Below, piece after piece: positions 6,795 through 14,840 of a DNA stretch of 16,509 bases (within the stretch, counting starts at the first letter, position 1; each line of letters starts with the position of its first letter). The position numbers were made by a program, and so were the translations under genes. Source of the DNA: Lachnospiraceae bacterium (GTDB lineage: Bacteria > Bacillota > Clostridia > Lachnospirales > Lachnospiraceae); the NCBI GenBank assembly GCA_900766915.1, contig CAAFXE010000099.1:1-16509 (forward strand), in the 5' to 3' direction. Under the pieces are notes generated by a model that saw only the letters and a list, made by a program, of their open reading frames with translations, did not search any database and had not been told where the DNA came from.

Positions 6795-8015
6795 TTATTT
6801 AACGATTACTTTTTTAAAGTTTTTCTTGCCTCGTTTTAATACAATGCCGTCACCGATTTCTTCTGCAGTAAATGCTTTGGAAATCTCTGTGATCTTCTCG
6901 CCATCTACGGATACGCCGCCCTGCTCTACCGCACGTCTTCCTTCGCTTCGTGAAGGTACCAGACCGGATTTTTGAAGCATGGTGATGATATCAATGGAAC
7001 CATCTTTAAAATCGTCTGCGGTAATTTCTGCGGTAGGCATATTTGCAGCATCTCCTGTAGAGAATAATGCTTTTGCTGCTTCCTGTGCCTTCACAGCTTC
7101 TTCCTCGCCGTGTACTAACTTGGTAAGTTCAAATGCAAGGATCTCTTTTGCTTTATTTAACTGGCTGCCCTCCCAGTCATTCATGGCATCGATTTCTTCC
7201 ATTGGAAGGAAAGTCAGCATACGGATACATTTTAATACATCCGCATCTGCCACATTTCTCCAGTACTGATAGAATTCAAATGGAGAAGTCTTGTTTGGAT
7301 CCAGCCATACAGCACCTTTCTGAGTTTTACCCATCTTCTTACCTTCGGAGTTTAAAAGCAAGGTGATCGTCATGGCATGTGCATCTTTGTGAAGTTTTCT
7401 TCTGATCAGTTCTGTACCGCCCAGCATATTACTCCACTGGTCATCTCCACCAAACTGCATATTACAGCCGTATTTCTGGAATAACATATAGAAGTCATAG
7501 CTCTGCATGATCATGTAGTTAAATTCCAGGAAGCTTAGACCTTTTTCCATACGCTGTTTGTAGCACTCTGCTGTGAGCATACGGTTTACGGAGAAATGTG
7601 CACCAACTTCACGGAGCACTTCAATGTAGTTGAGTCCCATTAACCAGTCAGCGTTATTGACCATCAGTGCTTTTCCATCGGAAAAATCAATAAATCTTTC
7701 CATCTGCTTTTTGAAGCAGTCACAGTTATGCTGAATGGTTTCTACAGTCATCATGCTTCTCATATCAGAACGTCCGGATGGATCTCCGATCATGGCTGTA
7801 CCGCCTCCGATCAGAGCAATTGGTTTGTTACCTGCCATCTGAAGACGTTTCATTAAGCAAAGAGCCATGAAATGTCCTACATGAAGGCTGTCCGCAGTCG
7901 GATCGAATCCGATATAGAAAACGGCTTTCCCGTTATTGATCATTTCTTTGATTTCTTCTTCATTTGTTACCTGGGCGATGAGGCCTCTGGCAACCAGTTC
8001 GTCATAAAGTGTCAT
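6795..8015 (-). CDS. tyrS: Tyrosyl-tRNA synthetase
   Basis: 406 aa, full length for bacterial TyrRS. It charges tRNA-Tyr with tyrosine in the cytosol. The class I HIGH signature appears as HVGH (near residue 47) after GFDPTADSLH. The GGDDQWSN segment of the tyrosine pocket is present, and the KMSKS loop reads KMGKT, a usual form in this TyrS group. The C-terminal 70 residues form the S4 RNA-binding domain (LVPSRSEGRRAVEQGGVSVDG), which grips the tRNA. ATG at 8015 has GAGGG seven bases upstream. A promoter at 8113-8140 gives a leader of about 90 bases, too short for a T-box, and no T-box motif is seen, which is unusual for a Clostridia synthetase gene. A strong terminator follows the stop. Confidence 0.97.
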   Translation of the reverse strand: MTLYDELVARGLIAQVTNEEEIKEMINNGKAVFYIGFDPTADSLHVGHFMALCLMKRLQMAGNKPIALIGGGTAMIGDPSGRSDMRSMMTVETIQHNCDCFKKQMERFIDFSDGKALMVNNADWLMGLNYIEVLREVGAHFSVNRMLTAECYKQRMEKGLSFLEFNYMIMQSYDFYMLFQKYGCNMQFGGDDQWSNMLGGTELIRRKLHKDAHAMTITLLLNSEGKKMGKTQKGAVWLDPNKTSPFEFYQYWRNVADADVLKCIRMLTFLPMEEIDAMNDWEGSQLNKAKEILAFELTKLVHGEEEAVKAQEAAKALFSTGDAANMPTAEITADDFKDGSIDIITMLQKSGLVPSRSEGRRAVEQGGVSVDGEKITEISKAFTAEEIGDGIVLKRGKKNFKKVIVK

Positions 8016-8112
8016 GTTAGTTCCCTCAATTCTAAAGTGATATCTGTCCGATTCCTTCCCTATTTGGCAGGTTCCAAACAGTTTTCAAAAGTTTTCTCAT
8101 AAGCCTTTTCAG

Positions 8113-8140
8113 TTTATAACAGTCTCCCTTGCAATGTCAA
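8113..8140 (-). promoter_or_regulatory. tyrS promoter
   Basis: On the minus strand a perfect TTGACA (8140-8135) and TATAAA (8118-8113) are separated by 16 bp. Transcription would begin near 8105, about 90 bases before the tyrS start. Confidence 0.75.
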
Positions 8141-8145
8141 GGTTT

Positions 8146-9297
8146 TCAGCTGTTTTCCCTACCTAATATACCACGAAGCAGGCTGTTCATTCCAAAGACA
8201 CCTTCCGTTTTAGACAGCTTTTCCAAAAGCTCGATATTTTCATCGGAATGTTCTACTTCTCTGGAATAATCTTTGGCTGCTTCCAAAACAGCCGCCATCT
8301 TTCCCTTCTCGGGTTCTTCCTTCCATAAAGTCTTTGCAATCTCCAGGATCATCAGCGTTCCAATGACGGAAAACTTCATTTTTGCATGGGCTTCTTCGTC
8401 ATAAACTGCTCCACAAAAATAGGTGAAGATGAAATATACCATAAGATGCTCTGCAATGATCTCCAGATCCGCATCTTTCTCCGGCTCATTCCAAAGTTTG
8501 TCCAGCTCTTCATCGTCCACATTTTCCAGAGTCTTTTTCAAAAGCTTTGGCCAAAATTCCCGAAGCACCTCCAGCTTTTCAAACTGTCTGATTATTCCCT
8601 TTTTGAAGTCCTTTGACGCTTCCGTAAGTCCTTCATACGTAGTCAAAAGCTTTCCAAATCTCTTTTTTGCACCGGGCTTCGTATAGCGTGCAAACACATC
8701 CTCCATGGCAGCGGTATGTCCACGATAGATTCTTGCCTGCAGATCATGAGTAAATGCCAGCACCATTGCCATACGTCTTTTTATGGGCATGGCACGATCC
8801 TGTAAGATATCCAGGATAATTTCTCTTGCATCCGTCAACTTACTGTATAGGAAAAAATCAAAATCATCGTAGATCTCTTCCTTATATTGTTTCTCCACAG
8901 TGATAAATTTTACCGGCTCCTTATGTCCTAAGATCAGCTTACAAGCCTGCGGACAGGACATGGCAAGAGAGATTTCCCGCACATTTTCAAACTCCTCAAA
9001 GTGGCGGGGATAGGTTTTACAGGTCCTGCAAAACATCTCCGGTCCTGCTTCCGTATAAATGTCACAAAGATTATTTTCATCTAAGAAAGCACAGCGTCTG
9101 TCCTCGTACTGTTTGAAAACACCTTCCCTCCAGTCAATAGAATTTGCCAGACGGTTGCCGAAAGGGCCTTCAAAGGTGTGATATTTTTTCAGTGTATCTT
9201 CATCAATGACAATTTGCCAACCTGCACAACAGGTGTCAGGACATTTGTCCGCAATACACCTGAATTTTCTATAATAATAGGGTACCCGTATTTCCAT
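8146..9297 (-). CDS. FliB-family flagellin lysine-N-methylase-like Cys-rich protein
   Basis: 383 aa. The N-terminal 120 residues carry the cysteine pattern of the FliB/YkgJ-type family: C14, C19, C23-C24 (KCPDTCCAGW), C69, C78 (LCDIY), C90, C93 (FCRTCKTYPRHF), C115 and C119. These probably bind an iron-sulfur cluster or zinc. The rest is helical with no membrane segment. FliB methylates lysines of flagellin in Salmonella, but members occur in many non-motile Clostridia and no flagellar gene lies in this window, so the substrate here is unknown. ATG at 9297 follows GAGG five bases upstream. It lies 38 bp after the VOC gene on the same strand and likely shares its promoter; a 6-bp inverted repeat (9312-9326) sits in the gap. 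Confidence 0.8.
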   Translation of the reverse strand: MEIRVPYYYRKFRCIADKCPDTCCAGWQIVIDEDTLKKYHTFEGPFGNRLANSIDWREGVFKQYEDRRCAFLDENNLCDIYTEAGPEMFCRTCKTYPRHFEEFENVREISLAMSCPQACKLILGHKEPVKFITVEKQYKEEIYDDFDFFLYSKLTDAREIILDILQDRAMPIKRRMAMVLAFTHDLQARIYRGHTAAMEDVFARYTKPGAKKRFGKLLTTYEGLTEASKDFKKGIIRQFEKLEVLREFWPKLLKKTLENVDDEELDKLWNEPEKDADLEIIAEHLMVYFIFTYFCGAVYDEEAHAKMKFSVIGTLMILEIAKTLWKEEPEKGKMAAVLEAAKDYSREVEHSDENIELLEKLSKTEGVFGMNSLLRGILGRENS

Positions 9298-9335
9298 AGT
9301 TTCCTCTTATCGTACCTGAAAGGTACTAATCTTAT

Positions 9336-9716
9336 TTACTCGCGTATTTCTATCGGAAGTCCGTCCGGATCCTTAAAGAAGGTCATCCGCTCCTCGGTAA
9401 ACACATCAAAACGGATGGGCTCTGTCTCAATCCCTTTGGAATTCAGTTCCTCCACTGCCTTTTCAATATTTTTTACTTTAAATGCCAGATGACGAAGTCC
9501 CAGTGCCTCCGGGTAGCTTGGACGTTTCGGTGCATTTTTGTTTACAAAAATCTCCAGCTCACAATCCCCCAGGGAAAGATCCAGCTTGATATCCGCCCTG
9601 TCTTCCCGATGGTTTTCCCTGATCACCTTAAAGCCCAGTTTGCGGACATAAAAGTCCATGGTCTTTTCATAATCCGATGTAATGATTGCAATGTGATGAA
9701 TCTCTTTTAACTTCAT
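9336..9716 (-). CDS. VOC-family (glyoxalase-like) metalloprotein
   Basis: 126 aa from the ATG at 9716, the usual size of a single-unit glyoxalase/bleomycin-resistance protein with two beta-alpha-beta-beta-beta repeats. The four metal ligands expected in this fold are visible: H8 in IHHIAI, E in CELEIF, H in LRHLAFKV and E in the final LPIEIRE. It most resembles the YaeR/SMU1112c-like lactoylglutathione lyase group. The exact reaction is unknown; detoxification of a reactive aldehyde or dioxygenase-like chemistry is possible. The GAGGGGGG site five or so bases upstream fixes this start; the longer frame from 9752 has no such site. Its promoter diverges from and overlaps that of the YgjV-like gene. 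Confidence 0.82.
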   Translation of the reverse strand: MKLKEIHHIAIITSDYEKTMDFYVRKLGFKVIRENHREDRADIKLDLSLGDCELEIFVNKNAPKRPSYPEALGLRHLAFKVKNIEKAVEELNSKGIETEPIRFDVFTEERMTFFKDPDGLPIEIRE

Positions 9717-9772
9717 AGTCTTACCCCCCTCGTTGTTATAGCTGCTATTCACTCCAAATTTTTCTAATTTCC

Positions 9773-9801
9773 ATTATATACATTCTACCCCTTGAAAACA
9801 A
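9773..9801 (-). promoter_or_regulatory. VOC gene promoter
   Basis: On the minus strand TTGTTT (9801-9796) and a perfect TATAAT (9778-9773) are 17 bp apart. The -35 box overlaps that of the plus-strand promoter at 9792-9819. Confidence 0.6.
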
Positions 9802-9819
9802 TTCATTTTCTGTTATAAT
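9792..9819 (+). promoter_or_regulatory. YgjV-like gene promoter
   Basis: TTGAAA (9792-9797) and a perfect TATAAT (9814-9819) are 16 bp apart, giving a leader of about 30 bases. It fires away from the VOC promoter and shares bases 9796-9797 of the two -35 boxes, so the two polymerases should exclude each other. Confidence 0.7.
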
Positions 9820-9857
9820 GCAATTTGCTTTAAAAAACATCTGACGAGGTTCTAACT

Positions 9858-10355
9858 ATGATTTCTATTATAATCGCAAACATCATTGATTTCATTGCCT
9901 CCATGGTGCAGATCTACTCGGGCACCATCAAAGACAAAGGCAAAATTTTATTATTTCAAATCCTTCAGTTAGGCATCCAGACCATCAGCATGCTTTTACT
10001 GGGAGCCATTCCGGGTGCCATCAGCAATGTACTTTCCTGTATCAGAAATTATCTCTGCTACAAAAACATTTTTACCTGGCCGATTAAAATCATATTAATT
10101 GTACTGTCGTTCCTACTGACTGTACTTTTTAACAATCAGGGATTGTTAGGTTATCTTCCGTTTGTGGTATGTACTGTTTATGTGCTTCTTATGGATATCA
10201 AAGATCCGGTGAAATTTAAACTTTTGGTAACACTGACCTTTGTTCCATGGGTATTTTATTTTTTCATCATCAGATCTTACACCGGTGCATTTTTTGCAGC
10301 GGCAACAGTAGTCACCAATTTTTATACGTTAATCAAAATGAAGCAGCAGGCATGA
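9858..10355 (+). CDS. YgjV-family inner membrane protein
   Basis: 165 aa, almost all membrane: about five hydrophobic segments with short loops. It starts IIANIIDFIASMVQIYSGTIKDK and has NVLSCIRNYLCYKN in the second loop; this layout fits the YgjV (Imp-YgjV) family of uncharacterised bacterial membrane proteins, some of which resemble half-size transporters. The function is unknown. ATG at 9858 has GAGG eight bases upstream and a clear promoter. It is a single-gene transcript, the only plus-strand gene between 1 and 12680. Its last codons form one arm of a hairpin that probably ends transcription. The family call is moderate, as it rests on the pattern rather than on a search. Confidence 0.7.
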   Translation: MISIIIANIIDFIASMVQIYSGTIKDKGKILLFQILQLGIQTISMLLLGAIPGAISNVLSCIRNYLCYKNIFTWPIKIILIVLSFLLTVLFNNQGLLGYLPFVVCTVYVLLMDIKDPVKFKLLVTLTFVPWVFYFFIIRSYTGAFFAAATVVTNFYTLIKMKQQA

Positions 10356-10366
10356 CCTGCTGCTTC
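10340..10366. terminator. Hairpin across the YgjV-like stop codon, probable bidirectional terminator
   Basis: An 11-bp perfect stem (10340-10350 with 10356-10366) has a five-base loop that contains the TGA stop. T-richness after it is weak on both strands (GTTATT on plus). It sits in the 12-bp gap between two convergent genes, so it may serve both. Confidence 0.5.
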
Positions 10367-10367
10367 G

Positions 10368-11126
10368 TTATTCTGAAAGATACTGTTCCATTTTTTCCCT
10401 GATCGTCTTCATAGTTTCCCTTGTCTTTGGATGATCAAACTCTGTCTCCAGCAGTTTTTGATAATATCCCTGCCTGACGGTCATCTTTTTGCTTTCCGGA
10501 TAAACCAGTTCGAAGGCCAGCGCAATATGTCCTACCAGATTATCTGCTACCGTTTTTCGTATCTGCTTCGGGATTGCCCGTTCTTTACAGAACTCTTCAT
10601 AAACCTGCGGTGTAATTTCACTATTTGCAAGCTCCTCTTTTGTCACATGATGGATCACATGAATCCCTGTCTCGTAATTTGCCCTGAAAATATCCACCTT
10701 ATCCGCATCCCGAATGATCTGACAAAACAGCAATTGCCTTTCTGACAATCCTTCCGGCAGCCGGTAACGGCTGTGATTGCGGATTGCATTTTCTATCAGC
10801 CCATAGTGTTCTTTCGAAATTCCGGTTTTCTCTATGAGACCTTCTTTAAAAAGTATATCTGCTCCAAACTGTGCATGGTCCAGGGAAATGGCATCATTAA
10901 AGGTGTCAAAACGGCGCAGCTGTTCAAATCTTCCGATATCATGAAGCATCCCGATTTCCCATGCAATCTCAACGTCCTCCTCGGGCAACGCCAAAGACAT
11001 TGCAATTTTCTCACAATTTTGGGCAACCTTCCCTGTATGAATATATTTTAAATTGATATTCGGGTTGCTTAAATCATATACCTTTACATAATTTTCAAAA
11101 GCATTTGTCACATTTTCCCTGCTCAT
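10368..11126 (-). CDS. HD-domain metal-dependent phosphohydrolase
   Basis: 252 aa. The HD signature is complete: H30, the H62-D63 pair in LHDIGRF, H84, H118 in RNHSRYRLP, and D140/D142 in IRDADKVD. Such proteins hydrolyse phosphoester bonds of nucleotides or similar compounds with a bound metal; the substrate here cannot be told. The protein has no membrane segment, so it should be cytosolic. ATG at 11126 has AAGGA ten bases upstream and lies 21 bp after the stop of the MFS gene, so the two form one operon. That suggests a shared use, perhaps processing an imported compound, but this is inference. Confidence 0.82.
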   Translation of the reverse strand: MSRENVTNAFENYVKVYDLSNPNINLKYIHTGKVAQNCEKIAMSLALPEEDVEIAWEIGMLHDIGRFEQLRRFDTFNDAISLDHAQFGADILFKEGLIEKTGISKEHYGLIENAIRNHSRYRLPEGLSERQLLFCQIIRDADKVDIFRANYETGIHVIHHVTKEELANSEITPQVYEEFCKERAIPKQIRKTVADNLVGHIALAFELVYPESKKMTVRQGYYQKLLETEFDHPKTRETMKTIREKMEQYLSE

Positions 11127-11147
11127 GTCTTACCAATCCTTCTTATT

Positions 11148-12308
11148 TTATTTTGCTGTCACACGATTCAGTCTTTCATGCATGGCAGCCATCAATGCCA
11201 GCAGACACAAAAGATATACCGGCAACAGTGCAACGGAAATATTGTTTGCGATCACACCAAATAATGGCGGCATCGCCAGGGTACCGATATAGGCAAAGGC
11301 CATCTGCGCACCAATGATTGCCTGAGATTTATCCGCTCCAAAATGCTCCGGTGTAGAATGGATGACACAGGGGTAGATTGGTGCACAGCCAAGTCCAATG
11401 AGGATCAAAGCTGCCAGTGCAAGCTGTGCATTCCCCGGAATCAGCATCACCAGAATTCCAAGGAGAATGATTCCATGGCCCAGACGAATCATCTGATGAT
11501 CTTTTAACTTCATGGTAACAAAGCCACTGATAGCTCTTCCCACAGTAATCCCGATAAAAAACATGGCAGCATAGCTTGCAGCCTGATCTTTTGGTACTCC
11601 TTTATATAAATGAAGAAAACTGCTCGCCCACAGACCGCTTGTCTGTTCAATAGCACAGTAACAAAAGAAACAGGTGAGTACAGCTTTGGCACCACGAATC
11701 TTTAAGATTTCCTTTAACGGAATGGGCTTTCTCTCTTCTCCTGTACTCTCCACGATGGTTTTACGATGTTTCCAAAGTGGAAGACTGATAAATAATACGG
11801 CAGTCAATAACACCTGCAAAACTGCAATATAGCGATATCCCATAGGCCACCCCCTCCCATGAGTCAATGCATACCCCATAATATAAGGTCCGGTTGCAGC
11901 ACCCACACCCCACATACAGTGAAGCCAGCTCATATGGCGGCTTTCATAATGAAGTGCTACATAGTTATTCAGTGATGCATCCACGCTTCCTGCACCAAGA
12001 CCATAAGGAATCGCCCACAGGCACAACATCCAGAATCTGGTGGAAATGGAAAATCCAAATAAAGCCACTGCTGTCATGGCAACACTGACTGCGGTTACAA
12101 GACCTGTTCCAAACTTTAAGGTAAGCCTGTCACTTTGCAGACTGGAAACCACTGTACCAAGTGCAATGATCATGGACACGATTCCTGCATAAGAGAGGGA
12201 AACTCCAAACTGGGTATACATCATAGGCCAGGCTGAGCCCAATAAAGAGTCGGGCAGTCCCAGACTGATAAAGGCCAAATAGATGATTGCTAATAATAAT
12301 TGTATCAT
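11148..12308 (-). CDS. Major facilitator superfamily transporter
   Basis: 386 aa with about 12 membrane segments in two six-helix halves, joined by a charged loop near residues 185-205 (KHRKTIVESTGEERK). The loop between segments 2 and 3 carries DRLTLKFGTGLV, a degenerate form of the MFS motif A. Segments 4-5 contain GAGSVDASLNNYVALHYES and WLHCMWGVGAATGP, as in the fucose/glucose-permease-like branch, so a sugar or small organic compound is possible, but the substrate is not known. ATG at 12308 has AAAGGAG about twelve bases upstream. It is the first gene of a pair with the HD hydrolase. Confidence 0.85.
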   Translation of the reverse strand: MIQLLLAIIYLAFISLGLPDSLLGSAWPMMYTQFGVSLSYAGIVSMIIALGTVVSSLQSDRLTLKFGTGLVTAVSVAMTAVALFGFSISTRFWMLCLWAIPYGLGAGSVDASLNNYVALHYESRHMSWLHCMWGVGAATGPYIMGYALTHGRGWPMGYRYIAVLQVLLTAVLFISLPLWKHRKTIVESTGEERKPIPLKEILKIRGAKAVLTCFFCYCAIEQTSGLWASSFLHLYKGVPKDQAASYAAMFFIGITVGRAISGFVTMKLKDHQMIRLGHGIILLGILVMLIPGNAQLALAALILIGLGCAPIYPCVIHSTPEHFGADKSQAIIGAQMAFAYIGTLAMPPLFGVIANNISVALLPVYLLCLLALMAAMHERLNRVTAK

Positions 12309-12520
12309 TCCTAAAAATTACTCCTTTGTCATACACTGCCACCATCATACCATTATCTTTCAATGATTCCTAGTGCGAATTTCTCAGTTTTGCTAACGAA
12401 ATGCTGTCTGTTCAGCACCTTCCGGAGAATATCTTTTGAACAGTTTTACAAATTATACTTTAGCGAAATACCTTGGTAAAACTGCACAATTATTTTGTCA
12501 TATTTTGTAAATTCTCATCA
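12309..12520. other. Intergenic stretch between MFS gene and PTS leader
   Basis: No gene is seen here. On the minus strand a weak candidate promoter for the MFS gene is TTCGCA (12379-12374), N16, GATAAT (12357-12352). The rest is AT-rich with no clear motif. Together with the PTS leader to its right it makes up a 566-bp gap without an intact gene. Confidence 0.4.
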
Positions 12521-12549
12521 TTGACAGTAAATAGTTCTTTTGTTATCAT
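12521..12549 (+). promoter_or_regulatory. Promoter of the beta-glucoside PTS operon
   Basis: A perfect TTGACA (12521-12526) and TATCAT (12544-12549) with the ideal 17-bp spacer. Transcription would start near 12556, only a few bases before the first RAT site. Confidence 0.8.
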
Positions 12550-12563
12550 ACTTGCTGTAAAGT

Positions 12564-12660
12564 AGTTTGTGACTGGTAAAGCAGGCAAGGCCTACGAATT
12601 AGCACCATTGGTTCGGCATGGACTTTGAAGGGTTGTATACGTAGCAGTGTCTGTTTTTTA
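12564..12660 (+). promoter_or_regulatory. RAT1 antiterminator site with overlapping terminator
   Basis: Bases 12564-12593 match the 30-nt target of BglG/LicT-type antiterminator proteins: the TTTGTGACTG half and the GCAGGCAAGGCCT half pair around a short loop. The second half can instead pair downstream: CAGGCA (12582-12587) with TGTCTG, and CTACG with CGTAG, followed by six T near 12653-12659. This is the classic choice between antiterminator and terminator. In such operons the first site controls the antiterminator gene itself. Confidence 0.75.
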
Positions 12661-12688
12661 TTTTACCCAAAAAGGAGATTGCCGTCAG

Positions 12689-12778
12689 ATGAAGGTGGTA
12701 AAGGCACTGAATAATTTCATAACAACCTTTCAATACAGGATTGTGACCTTAAGTGGGCAAGACCTGGAAAGGACATGA
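12689..12778 (+). pseudogene. Remnant of a licT/bglG-type antiterminator gene
   Basis: An ATG at 12689, with AAAGGAG eleven bases upstream, begins MKVVKALNN, which is how LicT/BglG-family RNA-binding antiterminators start (MKIxKVLNNN). The match then stops: the frame reads through RAT2 and ends at 12778 after 29 residues. The gene should be about 280 codons. I infer a deletion that removed nearly the whole coding region and joined codon 9 or 10 to the sequence just before RAT2. The position, between RAT1 and RAT2 and before the EII gene, is exactly where the antiterminator gene belongs. It could also be read as a short leader peptide, which I think less likely. Confidence 0.6.
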
Positions 12779-12813
12779 TACTTTTCATGTTCTCTTCCGG
12801 TCTTGCCTTTTTT
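12738..12813 (+). promoter_or_regulatory. RAT2 antiterminator site with overlapping terminator
   Basis: Bases 12738-12765 (GGATTGTGAC ... GGGCAAGACCT) match the LicT/BglG target. Its second half is also the left arm of a strong terminator: GGCAAGACC (12756-12764) pairs perfectly with GGTCTTGCC (12799-12807), with more pairs inside, followed by six T (12808-12813). Without an active antiterminator protein, transcription should stop before the EII gene. Confidence 0.88.
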
Positions 12814-12874
12814 ATATGATCCGACAGCCGCATATGCTGTCATCCTATAAGATTTTTGATACGGAGGTAAAACG

Positions 12875-14793
12875 ATGGCCTTAGATTACATTGAAACATC
12901 CAGAAAAATCATTGACGCCGTGGGCGGTGTATCCAATATCAGAGAAGTTTCACATTGTATGACCAGACTCCGCCTTGTATTAAAAGATGACCGCAAAGTA
13001 AATGATGCAGCTGTAAATAAGATTCCGGGAGTGAAAACTGTCTTTAAACAGTTTGACCAGTATCAGCTTTTGATTGGCAATGAAGTTGCCGATCTTTGCA
13101 AAGCAATGAACACTCTTGGAGATTTCGATTCTATGAATTCCCCCGAGGAGACGCCATTTTGTTCCCCCCTTCAACGTCTCTTCAGTTTTGTGGCAGGGTG
13201 TATGCCCCCCTTCTCCCTGCAATGCTTGGCACCGGTATGATCAAGGTTGTCCTGACACTTCTGACAACCTTCGCCGGTGTAGATACAGCATCTTCTACTT
13301 ATATTATTTTGAACGCAATGGGAGATTGCTTTTTCTTCTTTCTGCCAATCTTTCTTTCCTATACTATCGCAAAAAAAATGGACGGTACCCCCGTACTGTT
13401 TATGACTGTTGGAGCTGCAATGGTCTATCCGGAACTTATTTTCCTCCTTATGGGCGGTTCTTTGGAACTTAGCTCCTTTATGGGTCTACCCTGTACTTAC
13501 TTTTTCGGTGTTCCGGTGATCTGCAGTAACTATACTTCTTCTGTATTGCCCATCTTTCTGATGGCCCCTGTGATGAAAGCAGTGGAAGATTTTGCTGACC
13601 GTATTTCCCCTCAGGTTATAAAATCATTCTTGAAACCACTGCTTTTTATCACCATCTGTGTACCGGTGGCATTGATTCTCCTTGGCCCCATTGGAAATAT
13701 TCTTGGGAATGTCCTTGCCAATGTATTCATCTGGATGCACCATTCCTGCGGTTGGCTGACCATGGGTCTTGTATCCGCACTTATGCCGTTTATCATCATG
13801 ACAGGAATGCATTATGCTTTGATTCCTCTCTATTTAAATAATCTTGCAACCCTCGGATTTGATGCCCTTGTCCTTGTGACCATGTTCTGTTCCAATCTGG
13901 CACAGGGTGGAGCTTCCCTGGGTGTTGCAGCAAAAACAAAGCAGACTGAGACAAGATCCGAAGGCTTTGCCAGCGCAGTCTCTGCAATGATTGCCGGTGT
14001 TACAGAACCTGCCATGTATGGCATCAACCTTCGATACCAAAAACCTATGATTGCTGCAGTCATTGCTGCCGGGGTGTCCGGTTTATTCTGCGGACTGACC
14101 GGCGTATCAGGTTATACCATGGGAGGCTCTCCTTCCCTTTTGACCCTCATTACCTTTATTGGTGGAGAAGCACCTATGCGTAATCTGATGTATGGTGTCA
14201 TTGCGGCTGTCATCAGCATTACCCTTTCTTTCACCCTTTCCTTCCTTCTTTACCATGAAGCGGAATTTGTGGAAGAAAAAATTCCGGAAGAACCGATCCC
14301 TGCAACTGAAGAAAAATCACCCTCTTGCAGACCATTGGTTCAAAGAATCGTTCTGACCGCTCCTCTTACGGGTGATGTGGTTGCATTATCCGATGTGCCG
14401 GATCAGGTTTTCGCCAGCGGAGCTTTAGGAGAAGGTGCTGCAATCATTCCAACAGACGGCAGGGTTTGCGCCCCCTGTAACGGTTTGATCGCTGCTACCA
14501 TGGATACAGAGCATGCCATCAGCCTTATCTCTGATGAAGGTCTGGAGCTCCTCATTCATGTAGGACTCAACACTGCAGAGCTTGACGGAAAGTATTACGA
14601 ATATAAAGTTTCCAAAGGTTCTAAAGTTAAAGAAGGTGATGTGCTGATCGAATTTGACATTAAAGGCATTACCGCTGCCGGATATACTCTCCATACTCCG
14701 GTGGTCGTTACGAATTATGACCAGTATGTATCCATTAAAACAATGGTGGAATCCTCTGTAAAGGTTGGAGAAGATTTCTTAAGTATTGTATAA
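12875..14793 (+). pseudogene. bglF: Beta-glucoside PTS EIIBCA, split by a frameshift
   Basis: The intact product would be near 639 aa and would import and phosphorylate a beta-glucoside at the membrane. The first frame (12875-13240) gives EIIB with its phosphorylation Cys28 in HCMTRLR, and the start of EIIC. The second frame carries on from about 13210 to 14793: EIIC with MTGMHYALIPLY and GVTEPAMYGINLR, then EIIA with GRVCAPCNGL, TEHAI and the active His in LIHVGLNT. The break is in six C at 13205-13210: one more C would restore MPPLLPAMLG. No other defect is seen, so it may be recent, a slippage-variable tract, or a sequencing error. GGAGG lies seven bases before ATG. Expression depends on RAT2. 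No phospho-beta-glucosidase gene follows. Confidence 0.85.
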
Positions 14794-14840
14794 CCAATAG
14801 CAAAAACTCAACTTTTCCAGTTATCTTCCTCTCAAATTGC

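Noticed and set aside
8016..8145. Possible T-box leader upstream of tyrS
   Set aside because: The promoter is only about 90 bases from the start and neither the conserved T-box sequence nor a long stem I is present.
12384..12404. Possible catabolite-response (cre) box upstream of the PTS promoter
   Set aside because: Only part of the consensus fits and the right half is wrong.
12823..12841. Small GACAGC/GCTGTC hairpin before the EII start
   Set aside because: Six base pairs with a seven-base loop can arise by chance and it has no T-run or known motif.
13096..13209. Independent start of the second EII frame near 13096
   Set aside because: The first 38 or so codons of this frame are an out-of-frame shadow of EIIB with no binding site; homology begins only at the C-run.
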